A stretch of 64,000 nt of DNA from Sceloporus undulatus. Taxonomy: Eukaryota; Chordata; Lepidosauria; Squamata; Phrynosomatidae. Location of the stretch: assembly GCF_019175285.1 (NCBI RefSeq), contig NC_056524.1, positions 7,854,715-7,918,714 of the forward strand, given 5' to 3'. The notes beneath the pieces are model-generated. The model saw only the letters and a list, made by a program, of their open reading frames with translations. It had not been told where the DNA came from and searched no databases. This document shows positions 35,291-45,800 of the stretch, piece by piece (within the stretch, counting starts at the first letter, position 1; every line of letters starts with the position of its first letter). A program made the position numbers and the translations under genes.

Positions 35291-35561
35291 CCTGCTGCTG
35301 CTGCTGCTCCTGAGGCGCCTGCAAGACCCGCTCCAGCTCCGGGAAAGGCAGCTCCGGGAGGTCGAGGAGGGCTCCGTACCTCTCCAGGAAGGAGCAGACC
35401 ACGGCGAAGTTGGGACAAGAGCCCGGGAATGAAGGGCTCCCCGACGGAGGAGCTGCAGGAGCTGCAGGCGGCGGCGGCGGCGGCGGCGACGGAGGAGGAG
35501 GAGGAGGCACCGCCGCCGCCGATGCAACCTCCGCCGCTGCTGCTGCTGCCGCAGCCGCCAT
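35291..35561 (-). CDS. RSF1: RSF1 exon 1, start of remodeling and spacing factor 1
   Basis: This encodes residues 1-90 of the RSF complex large subunit (nuclear; partner of SMARCA5). The start is the ATG at 35561-35559 in a strong context (AAGATGG). The order is an alanine run (2-10), a proline/alanine/serine stretch (18-43), then the conserved core GSCPNFAVVCSFLERYG and LDLPELPFPELERVLQAP (47-83), which marks the gene. The exon ends in QEQQQQQ and one extra G at 35291, followed by GTAAG. That G plus TT of exon 2 makes valine, so the join reads QQQQQVPRELVEL. As I recall it, human RSF1 has a shorter Ala/Pro region and PPPDVGNGE in place of the glutamine tract. An open frame continues upstream of the ATG but looks like GC-rich 5' UTR. 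Confidence 0.95.
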
Positions 35562-36114
35562 CTTGGATCCTGAGAGGATGGATGGATGGATAGAGAAGGA
35601 GGAGGAGCAGGGATGCAACGACGTGGAGCGCCGCAAGTGGCGCTGTGGCGCACAGCGGCGCACTATCCCGTCATGCAACGCGAAGAGGAGGCGAGATGCT
35701 CCCTCAGAGAACGGGACTGGAAAGAGGAAAGAGCGGCCCCCGCTTGGACGCTCTAGGAACACGCCTCGGTTCGCTTTGGTTGTGATTGACACAGGAACCG
35801 AACCGAAGGGAGCAAGGATAGGGAGAAGAGAGGGGCGGGGCCAGGGAGGGTTCTCAACCAATCAGGGCGGAGGCTGAGAGGGGGGAAAAAAGGTGTGTAA
35901 TCGTAATAGAGAGAGAGGGAGAGCAGAGAAATGGGGGACGATGAAAGGGGCGTGGCCACCGAAGAGGGAGGGATGTTTGTTAGTGGGTGAGGGAGGTGTC
36001 GGTTTGTAGGCGGCGACCAATCAGAAGCGTGGAGGGGCGTGCCTAAACGGAAAAGGAGGGATTACGCAGGTAAGGTGGGGAGAACTAGTCAGTTGGTGTC
36101 AGCGCTCGAGGAAG
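35562..36114. promoter_or_regulatory. Shared RSF1/AAMDC bidirectional CpG-island promoter
   Basis: RSF1 starts leftward at 35561 and the AAMDC first exon ends rightward at 36114, so about 550 bp separates them. The block is CpG-rich and TATA-less in appearance. It has GC boxes (GGGGCGGGG near 35832, GGGGCGTGG near 35947) and two CCAAT boxes (AACCAATCAG near 35857, GACCAATCAG near 36016). The RSF1 start codon itself sits in AAGATGGCGGC, a good YY1 site. Human RSF1 and AAMDC are also arranged head to head. Transcription start sites are not known from sequence. Confidence 0.75.
36060..36114 (+). other. AAMDC: AAMDC noncoding first exon (3' boundary)
   Basis: A strong splice donor GAAG|GTGAGT ends at 36114, at the right edge of the CpG island. 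A second possible donor, CAG|GTAAGG, lies at 36069/36070. No start codon linking to the AAMDC frame is present, so this would be 5' UTR only. The left boundary is a guess. RNA data are needed to say which donor is used. Confidence 0.5.
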
Positions 36115-36199
36115 GTGAGTAGGGAGGGAAGAGGAAAGGAAGCGGCGCTGTTTTTGGGGCTCAAGGGAAGGGAATGGTTTTGATCTGAGGAGAGTTAAT

Positions 36200-36625
36200 A
36201 AGGTAAAAGAATAGTAAATTAAAACAATTAAAATAAATAAAATAATTATTTTTAAGAAATATTAAGTTAAAATAATAGTAAATTAAAGCAAATAAATAAT
36301 TCTTTTAAAAAAATAATAAATTACAATAAATAAATCTTTTAAAAATAACAAATTAAAATAATATTAAATTAAAACAATTAAAAAAGTAAATAAATTTTTT
36401 TTTAAAATAATAAGTTCAAATAATATTAAATTAAAATAATTAATATAAATAAAATTCTTTTTAAAAAATAAAAATAATATTAAAATAAAATAAATCTTTA
36501 AAAAAATGACGAATTAAAATAATATTAAGTTAAAACAATTAAATAAAATAAATAAAATAATTGTTTTTTTAAATAATAAATATCAAATTTAAATAACTAA
36601 AATAATTCATAATAATAATAATAAT
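36200..36625 (+). repeat. AAMDC: AT-rich, nearly G-free tandem-like block
   Basis: About 425 bp is built of degenerate repeats such as AATAATATTAAATTAAAACA, ATTAAAATAAATAAA and TTCTTTTAAAAAAATAATAA. G is almost absent on the plus strand. The block begins ~85 bp after the CpG-island exon, an abrupt change of composition. Confidence 0.8.
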
Positions 36626-36869
36626 GGGTGCTTGAAAGAAAAACAATTTCAGAGGGAAATTTAATACCAAAATAATATTCAAATAGAATCTATAGAGCAC
36701 TTCATCGGATTAAGCCATAGATAGGGTCCACTTCCTTTCATTTGTTTTGTCCTAACACCAAAGGAGGGCAAAGTGCTATCAAATGTAGGACATTTGAGGA
36801 GAAATGTAGGGCATGAGCAACTAAGAGCCAAAAAACCCACTGGTATAAATAGAAATCTCTGCTTCTTTA

Positions 36870-36965
36870 TGCTGTGTCCGTGCTGCAGAAATAACCCAGT
36901 ATGGCACCACTTTAACTGCCGTGGCTCAGTGCTGTGGAATTCTGGGAATTGTAAGGTTTTTTATT
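36870..36965. mobile_element. Half of a GGCTGCATC-family MITE
   Basis: It contains TGCTGCAGAAATAACCCAGT, CACCACTTTAACTGCCGTGG and GCTGTGGAATTCTGGGAATT, then stops. Only the first arm is present. Confidence 0.55.
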
Positions 36966-37320
36966 GACCGTTTTAAACATAAAAAACAACACATTCGTAC
37001 ACGAATATTTACATAAATGTTTTAACATAAGCTTTCTATTCTAAATCCTCCATCACAGCGAAATGACATGGCCATCTGTCAATGGGGATGCTTTGACTGA
37101 GAGTCCCTGCATGGCAGAATGGGGCTGGACTGGGTCAGGGCCCTTCTTGGGGTCTCCTCCAACTCTAGGATGCTGTGATTCTAGCCCCAAAACCCCTGTG
37201 GCCTCATTGGGCTACAACTCCTGGGACAAGAAGACCCAGCGCAAAGGTGTCCTGAGAAATTGCACTCCCAAACATACTGTGATTTTTCAACAGTGATAAT
37301 GTGAGTGGCACCTTCACATT

Positions 37321-37375
37321 ATTATTAAGCCTTATTTACAAATGCTGTAAATTTACACAGCACTGTACATACAAG
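37321..37375 (-). mobile_element. L2 LINE 3' end remnant
   Basis: AAGCCTTATTTACAAATGCT and TGTAAATTTACACAGCACTG match the reverse of the L2 3' tail with several changes. Confidence 0.6.
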
Positions 37376-37429
37376 CAGTTAAAATAGATAAAATAAACCT
37401 GCCTGTGGCTAGTCTATTTTTATTCTGTA

Positions 37430-38052
37430 AAATAATTAAACACAATACATGTCAATACATCTTACAAGGGACACCATTTTACTAGAGCCAGTGTGGCGTA
37501 GTGGCTTGAGCGTTGGACTGTGACTCTGGAGACAGGGTTTGAATCCTGGTACAGACATGGAAACCCATTGGGTGACCTTGGGCAAGTCACACTCTCTCAG
37601 CCTCAGAAGATGGCAATAGCAAACCTCCTCTGAAGAAACTTACCCAGGCCTGTTACAGACTGCCAAAATAAAGCTGCTTCGGGTCTCTTTGGAGGTATGC
37701 TGTTTAAATTATGCGTGCATCCTAAGAATCCGGAAGCTGCTCCAAAGCTGCACTCCAGTGCTTAAGAATGGAGTGTGGCTTTGGTGTGACTTCCGGACTC
37801 TTAGGACCCATGCATCATTTAAACAGCATACCTCCAAAGAGACCCCAAGCAGCTTTATTTTGGCAGTCTGTAACTGGCCCAAGAAAACACATGATATGTT
37901 CGTCTTAGGGTCGCCATACATTGGGAACGACTTGAAAGGTCACAGCAACAACTTTACTATGCTGTTGTATTTAATGGTACACAACCATCCGTGGATTACG
38001 GTATCCACAGGGGGTCCTGGAACCAAGCCCAGCAAATACGAAGATGCCACTG
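37430..38052 (+). mobile_element. Tigger fragment containing a SINE that contains a MITE
   Basis: Outer layer: text before 37485 (ACAAGGGACACCATTTTACTA) and after 37952 (TGCTGTTGTATTTAATGG to GATGCCACTG) is continuous with the Tigger MITE at 11874-12101. Middle layer: a tRNA-derived SINE, 37485-37650 plus 37880-37952, flanked by TTTACTA on both sides (37478-37484, 37953-37959). Inner layer: a ~230-bp palindromic MITE (see next entry). Confidence 0.8.
37649..37881. mobile_element. Palindromic MITE with GGCC ends
   Basis: The left arm starts GGCCTGTTACAGACTGCC and continues AAAATAAAGCTGCTTCGGGT, CTCTTTGGAGGTATGCTGTT. The right arm is its reverse complement with few changes, for ~90 bp each side, ending GGCAGTCTGTAACTGGCC. 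It splits a SINE, so its borders are clear. The superfamily is not certain; no transposase is encoded. Confidence 0.75.
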
Positions 38053-38785
38053 TACTTGTTCTGTTTTGTCAGATTCATGGAGAGATGTATCTGAGGAAGT
38101 ATAATATATATGTCAATAAAATTGATATAAGATTTGATTCATTGGTTTTGCAGCTACTTGCCTCACTGATTGCAAGTAGCTGCAAAATCAGTCAATCGAA
38201 TCTTCTATCAATTTGTTTTAAAAATATATAGTTTCCAAGCTGGGCTGCCGCTTACGTCACTGATGATGCACAAATGATTGACATGCATTTTGAAGCGGTG
38301 CAAACTAATGGGGACGACAGTCGTGCCAAAAAAGAAGCGATTACAAGGGGATAATGAGAAGATCCACTTTCATAGTTGGAATGATGGACCTTTTGGAATC
38401 GGTTTACCAACACGGAGTGAAGGCAAATCACACACCGGTTTAAATGTAAGTTGGAATGAGCCCCAGTTATACCAGAGAGAAAATTGTGTGGAACTTCAGT
38501 AGCACTTTTTGACTAAGCCTCTTCAAGATGGCATGATGCGCCGTTTATAGCAAGCAAATATTTTATTAGAGTCATAGTCCCATGGCATCTTTTAAAGATT
38601 AACAGATTTACTGTAGTATACACTTTCAGAGTCCAGAGTCCGTTTCATCAGCTGCATGAAGTATTATCCACCGTTGGCAAGTGTGTGTATATAACACACG
38701 TTAGCTGAGGAATGCACTCCGTACACCTGAAGAAGTAGGAAAGATGAGGACCAGTCTGGAAGCGTTGATAATCCAGAAATTAACA

Positions 38786-39290
38786 CTTGTTGTTGTGTGC
38801 CTTCAGGTCATTTCCAATTTACAGCGATCCTAAGGTGAACTGCCATAAGGTTTTCTTGGCATGATTTGTTCAGAGGAGGTTTGTCATTGCCTTCCCCTGA
38901 GGCTGAGAGTGTGTGACTTGGCCAAGATCACCCAGTGGGTTTCATGACCAAGCTGGAAATCAAACCCAGGGTCTCCAGAGTCATATTTAACACAAGGGAA
39001 CCAAAAAGGAAGAAGAATGGAGGCAGGAGGAGAATCGAAGCAAACCACAGTTCCCTGTGAGATTCAAACTTTGATAGTGTAGGTTTGTTTAAACCAGGAT
39101 TAGGCAAGTTACAAACCTCGAAATGTTTTTGTACAGAAAGTCACACTCTCTCAGCCTCAGAGGATGCACATGGCAAACCCCCTCTGAAGAAACCTGCCAA
39201 GGAAATCCCATTATAGGGTCTCCTTAAGGTTGTCCTAAGTCAGAAATGATGTGAAAGCACACAACAACAACAACAACCTTTCAGGTCTAA
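38786..39290. mobile_element. Two tRNA-derived SINE copies, opposite orientation
   Basis: About 38786-38985 is a minus-strand copy (TTGTTGTGTGCCTTCAGGTC through CTCCAGAGTCATA). About 39135-39290 is a plus-strand 3' half (GTCACACTCTCTCAGCCTCA through GCACACAACAACAACAAC). Confidence 0.75.
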
Positions 39291-40142
39291 CCAACACAAA
39301 CAGCAGTAAGGGATGATGTGAATTGTGTCCAACAACTCTAGGGCCACATGTCCCTCCATTTTTTTAACTATTGAGAGTTAAACCAAGATCAGCTCACCAT
39401 TTGCGGACTTGGTTGGATATCACAGGGAACAGTGATCGGCTTAACATTAAAACTGGAAACTTGCAGACACTTCAATGCTGATGTGAAGCAGGATGAAGGG
39501 GATGATTTATGAGCATGAAGTTTGCTGTAGAGCAGGAGACCATAGTTCCCAATTATATCTGAACCAGTGTCAGAAAAAGAGAGGAATATTTCTTTTTCTT
39601 GAGCTTAATGTACCAATTCACACTATGGGTTGTGATCCAATTTGCTTGAAGTGCAACTGACATCATTATGAAAAATCCCAGTCATTAATTCTGAATGGTT
39701 ATGGTCTTCTTTTTTTCCTTTATTTTATTTTTTTTGGGGGGGTTGGTATGACACACAACATGCAAAGACATAAAAAATGTAATTCACATGAAATTGTATG
39801 CATGAAAATTGACAGAGTTGCACACAAGAGATGTTTAGGACAGCCGCACATGTGAAAGAATGCTTCATTCAACACAAAATGCGCACAACATGGTCAGGAA
39901 CATCACTGCTAGCCCAAAATCTGACTCACAATATCTTTTACTACGGTTGGAATGGTATTCAAATAAAAGCCTGTGAAGTAAGCCAATACTCCATAAGCTA
40001 TCTGGTTCAGGAAACTGGCAACTTAAAAAATAATAATAAGCAGAGACCAGACCATATTTGTGTTCATTGGAAACAGTTGTTTATTTGGACATGGAGCAGC
40101 ACCAAACCACAAACTGCTACTTTGAGTAGTACTGAACTATGC

Positions 40143-40552
40143 TGATCTTCAGGGCATGTCTATAAGGTGTCTTTGTTGTTTGTTATTGTGTGCCTTCACG
40201 TCGTTTCCAATTTATGGCGACCCTAAGGCAGTTGGGCCTGTCATGGGGTTTTCTTGGCAAGAGGAGGTTTGCCATTGTCTTCTACGGAGGCTGAGAGAGT
40301 GTGACTTGCCCAAGGTCACCTAATGTTTTCATGGCTGAGGTAGGAATTGAACCCTGGTCTCCAGAGTCGTAGTCCAGCATTCAAACCACTACACCACACT
40401 GGCTCTCATAAGGTGTATACAAAACATTAATGAATTTCAGATCTAGATTTGGATCCTATCTCCCAAGATATCTCAATCTGTATATACAAATATTTTTAAA
40501 AATCCAAAACACGTCTGATCCCAAGCATTTTGGATTAGGGAGACTCAACCTG
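40143..40552. mobile_element. MER6-like Tigger with a SINE inserted
   Basis: Tigger text (CAGGGCATGTCTATAAGGTG ... GGGAGACTCAACCTG then TA) is split by a 237-bp SINE. Confidence 0.7.
40171..40407 (-). mobile_element. Full-length tRNA-derived SINE, 9-bp duplication
   Basis: ATAAGGTGT occurs at 40162-40170 and 40408-40416. Read on the minus strand: GAGAGCCAGTGTGGTGTAGT, the pol III A-box-like TAGTGGTTTGA, the B-box-like GGTTCAATTCC, a body with GTGACCTTGGGCAAGTCAC, and a tail ending GACGTGAAGGCACACAATAA. It serves as a local model for the family. Confidence 0.9.
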
Positions 40553-40589
40553 TATGTGGTTGAGTCTCCATTTTGGATTAGGGAGACCC

Positions 40590-42290
40590 CTCCTCTTTGT
40601 CTAGCTATCGTCCGATTTCTCTTCTCCCCTTTCTTTCTAAGGATTTGGAACGGGTTGTTTATTCTCGCTGTCTTGAGTTTCTTGAAGCCAACTCCATCCT
40701 CAATCCCTTTCAGTCTGGTTTCCGCCCAAAGCATTCCACTGAGACAGCCCTCACTAAGATCTCAAATGACCTTTTACAGGCCAAGGCTAATGGCCTTTAC
40801 TCTGTTCTCATCCTTCTTGATTTGTCTGCAGCCTTTGACACTGTTGATCACTGTCTCCTAATTGACATACTCTCTGACCTTGGGTTCTCAGACTCTGTTC
40901 TCGACTGGTTTAGATCTTACTTGTCTGGCAGATCTTTTGCAGTAGTTGCAGGTGGTCAGACTTCTTCTCCTGTTCCCTTATCTGTTGGAGTTCCCCAGGG
41001 CTCTGTTCTGGGTCCCCTTCTGTTTTCTCTCTACACACTGTCCTTAGGAAAACTCATCAGCTCTTTTGGTTTTTCCTACCATCTCTATGCCGATGACACC
41101 CAGCTGTATCTTTCCACCCCTGACCTTTCTCCAAGGCTTGAACAGCAAGTCTCGTCTTGCCTTACAGCTGTCTCACAGTGGATGCGCCATCGGCGTTTGA
41201 AGCTCAACATGTCCAAGATGGAGCTTCTTGTCTTTCCTCCTAAGCCCAACCTTCAACACTCCTTTTCTGTCTCTGTGGACAACATTTCCATTCAACCAGT
41301 CCAGCAAGCCCGCAGTCTTGGTTTTATCTTTGACTCTTCTCTGTCGTGTATCCCTCAGATCCAGACCACAGCCAAGGCTTGTAGATTCTTTTTGTACAAT
41401 ATTGCCAAAATCCGACCATATCTCTCCGCCTCTACTGCCAAGATCCTGGTCCATGCCCTAGTGATCTCACGACTTGATTACTGTAATGTCCTCCTGGCTG
41501 GGCTTCCTTTTTCTCACCTCCGTCCTTTAATCTCTGTCCAGCATTCAGCTGCACGCATTATCACTTCCACCCACCGCTCTGACCACATCTCTCCTGTGTT
41601 GGCATCCCTTCACTGGCTCCCTCTCCCTTTCCGCATTCAGTATAAGCTCCTGCTGTTGACATTCAAAGCCCTCCATGGACTGGCCCCTCCTTACTTATCT
41701 GACCTTCTTTCTCCTCACCTTCCCACCAGGGCCCTCCGTTCTGGTAGTCAAGGGTTCCTGTCCCAGCCCAGGATTTCCTCTGCCCCATCCCGGATTCGCC
41801 CCTTTTCACTTGCTGCCCCTCACTCCTGGAACCTTCTTCCTCCACAAGCAAGAGCCATGACTTCTTTAACCAGCTTCAAAACGGAGTTGAAAACCATCCT
41901 ATTCAGAGAAGCCTTCCCAGGCATCGCATAATTGTCGCTTACTATCTGATGTTCTGTTGTTGGCTGTTTATCAAATCATTTCCTGTATTGCTATGTACTG
42001 TATATGTATTATCCTACTTGTGAGTATGTATTTTCCCTGGATAATGATTAACCTTCCATTTTGAAGCCAAGCCCTCCCTTCAGTCCATCTGCCTTGGTCC
42101 AGGCCTCAGAGGTTGAGAGGAACTGCTGGACCTCTTACCCTTTCCCTCCACCACTCCCTTCTCCTTCTGTGTCATGTCTTTTTAGATTGTAAGCCTGAGG
42201 GCAGGGAACCGTCTAACTAAAAAGATTGTATGTACAGCGCTGTGTAAATTTACAGCGCTTCATAAATAAAGGTTAATAATAATAATAATG
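40590..42290 (+). mobile_element. L2 LINE, 5'-truncated, with long open RT frame
   Basis: An open frame at 40597-41931 (444 residues plus stop) covers most of the reverse transcriptase: [70 protein letters not shown] (YADD at residues 164-167), [20 protein letters not shown], and WNLLPPQA near the end. The 3' UTR has ATTGTAAGCCTGAGGGCAGG, TGTACAGCGCTGTGTAAATT and ends in (AAT)n. The 5' part of ORF2 (endonuclease) is missing. The unbroken frame indicates a fairly recent insertion; the element cannot be autonomous. Confidence 0.93.
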
Positions 42291-42479
42291 TGGAATTATA
42301 GAAGGTAGCACTGCACTGATATACTCTTTTATCACACCTAAAGAGGAAACATCTGACCCTCCAGATGTTTTGGACTGCTGCTTTTGCAGTCTCTTATCAT
42401 TAGCCATGTTGGATGGGGATGATAGGAGCTACAAGCGAAAATATCAGAGGTGGAAAGGTTTCCAAACTCTACATTACAT

Positions 42480-42640
42480 AATAGCCCGCTTTTAGTACAG
42501 GATGGAGCCATGGCAGTTAAAGCGGTGTCAAATGGGATTTTTAGATTGTATGCCATTGGAAGGCTTTATGTTGTTTTATGATTTCGTAAAGTGCCGTGCA
42601 AAACCTATGGCGCTACATAAATAAAAACTTGTTGTTTCTG
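42480..42640. mobile_element. MITE half with LINE tail inserted
   Basis: GGAGCCATGGCAGTTAAAGC and GTCAAATGGGATTTT belong to the palindromic MITE family. About 42555-42635 (CGTAAAGTGCCGTGCAAAAC, GCGCTACATAAATAAAAAC) is a LINE 3' tail inserted in it. Confidence 0.45.
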
Positions 42641-43127
42641 CAATGCAGATGTAGGTTGTAACATTCATGGGGTCACCAGAAATCAAGAGACAACTTGAAG
42701 CCATATACACAGTATTCCAATCCATCTTTTTGCCTCTGATTCAAAGTGAGCACAGTGTCTCCACCAGTCAATGGATGTGCCACATATACATGCCTGACTC
42801 ATCATGAGCATATGGAGCCAGTCATAAGGTGTTGCTGTTAAAAGAACTACATATGAATTCTTTCTGTTTATCACTATTGTTTTCCTGGTTTCAACCAGCT
42901 ATTCAATAATACTCTATGAGAAAAAACAGAATCATTCTGTCCTGTTGTTGTCATCAACACACAGGATACCTAGACTATGAATAGATACTGTATATCCATT
43001 CCTCGTCCAATCTCCTTACTTTCTTTTACTCCTTGCTGGTATTTAATAAAAATCCCCCCCGCCCTTGTATGAATCCCACACAGCATCAGTTCTCTTGCTG
43101 CAGTTGCTTGAAAGTATATGGAAACAA

Positions 43128-43361
43128 AGAGCCAGCATGATGTAGTGGTTTGAGTGTTGGACTACGACTCTGGAGATCATGGTTCGAATCCTGGTTCAAC
43201 TGTGTAAACCCGCTGGGTAGCTTAGGGCAAGTCACAGTCTTTCCGCCTCAGGATGGCAGTGGCAAACCCACTCTGAAAAAACGTGCCAAGAAAACCCCAT
43301 GATAGGTTCACCTTAGAGTCGGCATAAGTTGGAAATGATTTGAAGGCATACAACAACAATA
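43128..43361 (+). mobile_element. Full-length tRNA-derived SINE, 8-bp duplication
   Basis: It is flanked by GGAAACAA at 43120-43127 and 43362-43369. It reads AGAGCCAGCATGATGTAGTG, B box GGTTCGAATCC, body GGGCAAGTCACAGTCTTTCC, tail AAATGATTTGAAGGCATACA and (CAA)n. Confidence 0.9.
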
Positions 43362-43710
43362 GGAAACAATGTGAAGGCCGTACATTGAGGAATGTCTGAA
43401 TTGTACCCCTTTGAGTATGCCTATTGACTCATGATAAATTTCTCTGTTGAAGGAGTAAATGTGTGCAAGGAAGACACATCCTCTGATGTCTAGTGTTGTC
43501 ATTAGGGAAGTGGACTGGAGCTCTCTAGCTGAGATTTCTAAATACCACCCAAAAGTACAGATCCCAGGATTTTATTAGACTGAGCTGTGACAGGTAAAGT
43601 AGGATCAGATATTCGTGAAGATGGATTCAGAGTGCATTGTGAAAGTTGTAAAAAGAGAAATAGGCAGATTGCTGGAGGTCTGTCCTACAGAGTTAATCCT
43701 GCATCACATC

Positions 43711-43797
43711 CCAGAATGAAATTTCTATGAACAAATTTTCTTTAAGATTGGACTAGATAGCCCTTGTGGTCCCTTCTAACTCTATGATTCTATGAAA
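43711..43797 (+). mobile_element. CR1 LINE 3' terminal fragment
   Basis: GATTGGACTAGATAGCCCTT, GTGGTCCCTTCTAACTCTAT and GATTCTATGAAATT form the CR1 3' end with its short terminal repeat. Confidence 0.75.
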
Positions 43798-44096
43798 TTG
43801 CTAGATTTGTTTCTGGCTATATAACCGCAGCGCATATGTGAACACGTATAACCACTGAATATACTGTAGTTAAGGAAGAAATAATGGGGATTACTGTATA
43901 CAGTTAGTATAGTGTGAATTCGCCTTTCCATGGTGACCTGTCATATCCAGGCAGTTATAGTTCTAGCTGTAGTTGCAGAAGCCAAATTTTTGTCACCTCT
44001 AAATTATTTTAATGAAATGTTTTATTGTTTTATCACTGTATTGTTTGATTGCTTAATTCTTTTAAACTATACTTCACAGGTTGTTATATTGCAATA

Positions 44097-44836
44097 ATGG
44101 CCTTGTTCCCACTATGTTTAAATTGGGATCAGGATCCAGGTTAAACAGGCATGGTTCCCACTGAAACCGATTTTAGAAATTGATTCAGAAAGGAGGGGGC
44201 ATGCTTTTTGACCATTTTTACCCATTTAACCTGTGTTAAAAAGATGCTGGGAAAATGGGGTGTTTTTTGGGCTGAATCAGTTTATTTAGAAATAAATCAA
44301 TTCAGCCCAAGTGGGAACCAGGTGGATTTGAATCGGATTTGAATCTGCCCTGGTTCCCACTGGCAGCCTGGCCCAGGGGGGCAGCTGGCATGGCCCGGCC
44401 TCTCCTGGCCTCAAAATCCTTACCGGCGGCTTTGGCCACTGACTGGTTTCCCTGTGCCTTTTTTAAAAGTTCCCATGGCCAGGAAGGCCGGAAGGAGGTA
44501 GCAGAGAAGCCGGAAGCCTTGCAACCTCTTTCACGGCTTTCTCCCAGTTTCTTCTCTGCAACCTCCTAACGGCCTCCCTGACCATGGGAAATTTTTTTAA
44601 AGGTGCAGGAAAACCAGTTAGCCAAAGAAGCCGGTAAGGAGGCTGGGCTGGGGATTTGGGGGCCAGAAGAGGCCAGAGACGGGCCGGGCAATCAAGCTGC
44701 CCCCCCCCCCGCCACTTGCTGATTACTGGTCCGATTCCCGAAACCAGCACAAACATAGTGGGAACTACGGTTTTTCAGAACTGATTTCAGGAATCGGTTC
44801 AGGAAACGGATTTTCCAGTAAGTGGGAATGGGCCCA
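44097..44836. mobile_element. GGCC-ended MITE, ~740 bp, with long inverted subterminal text
   Basis: The left end is GGCCTTGTTCCCACTATG; the right end GTAAGTGGGAATGGGCC is its inverted counterpart. Inside are several TGGGAACYA and AACCGATTTTAGAAATTGAT / GGAATCGGTTCAGG motifs in opposing directions. The middle is GC-rich. It may share a superfamily with the MITE at 37649-37881. Confidence 0.6.
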
Positions 44837-44891
44837 TTGTAAACTACTGTTGTTGGATTAGTACAGAATAGTCTAAATGAATAAATAAAAA

Positions 44892-45345
44892 TTGCAAGAA
44901 GGGAGACTGTGACTCAAAGTTAGGAAGAGTTTCCAGACAGTAAGAGCTGTGGATCAGATAGCTAGTGAAAGCGGAGGGGAGACTGGATGACCACCTCTCA
45001 GGGATACGTGTCTGTGAATTCCTCCATTGGCAGTTGGACTATATGGCCCTTGGGATAGAAACATAGAATTGGAAGATCCATCCAGTCCAACCCCCTGCCA
45101 TGCAGGAATAAACCACCCAAGCATCCCTGACAGATGGCCATCCAGCCTCTGTTTAAAGACCTCCAAAGAAGGAGACTCTACCACACTTCAAGTCAGCAGC
45201 ATATTTCACTATCAAACAATGGATGTTCTTCATAATGTTCAGGTTGGATCGCTTTTCCTGTAGCTTGAATCCATTGTTCCGTGTCCTATTCTTTGGAGCC
45301 GCAGAACACAAACTTGCTTCTTCTTCACTGTGCCATCCTTTGTTA
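44892..45345. mobile_element. Two CR1 3' ends facing each other
   Basis: About 44892-45055 is a plus-strand CR1 end (GAGCTGTGGATCAGATAGCT, then GGACTATATGGCCCTTGGGA). About 45056-45345 is a minus-strand copy (ACATAGAATTGGAAGATCCA, then TGACAGATGGCCATCCAGCC). Confidence 0.75.
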
Positions 45346-45529
45346 ATTTGTTATATAATTCAAACTATATTCAAGCATGGCTTTCATGTACAAGTCTATG
45401 TTTTTTAGCTTTCTTCTTGCACAACATATTTGTGAAGATCAGAGTATCTGCATGTTCAAGCTGTAATGTCATGTGCACATTATAATCTTTTGATAAATAA
45501 ATACATTGGTCTTCACATTCGGTGGGGTT

Positions 45530-45800
45530 AGGGGTGAGAAGACACCTCTAGGAATCTCCAGGTCCTCAGTGCAACTTTGTGGTCAACATTTGCCAGAACT
45601 TGATCACAGAATCATATTGGAGGACCTACAAATGCCTAGAGAAGTTTTTTCTTTAGGAACTTATAGGTTCTCCAGCACATCTTTTTTGTCAACTTCTGGC
45701 AGACCTGTGCTGGAGGACCTAGAAATTTCTAGAGGGAACATATTGATCAAAACTGCAAATAATCAAAGCCGCAAATGCGAAGTGCCAACTCTAAATAATT
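45530..45800 (+). mobile_element. Degraded Tigger fragment
   Basis: Near-repeated text (CTCCAGGTCCTCAGTGCAAC; GGAGGACCTAGAAATTTCTA; GCAAATAATCAAAGCCGCAA) matches 24230-24413 and has Tigger end character. Confidence 0.45.

Noticed and set aside
35562-35861. In-frame extension of the RSF1 frame upstream of the chosen ATG
   Set aside because: The extension starts MVENPPWPRP and matches no known RSF1 N-terminus; the ATG at 35561 has a strong context and the family-typical alanine start.
43128-43230. tRNA-like A and B box sequences
   Set aside because: They belong to tRNA-derived SINE heads (also at 18.3, 37.5, 40.3, 50.3 and 52.3 kb), with SINE bodies and target duplications; no intact tRNA cloverleaf gene was found.
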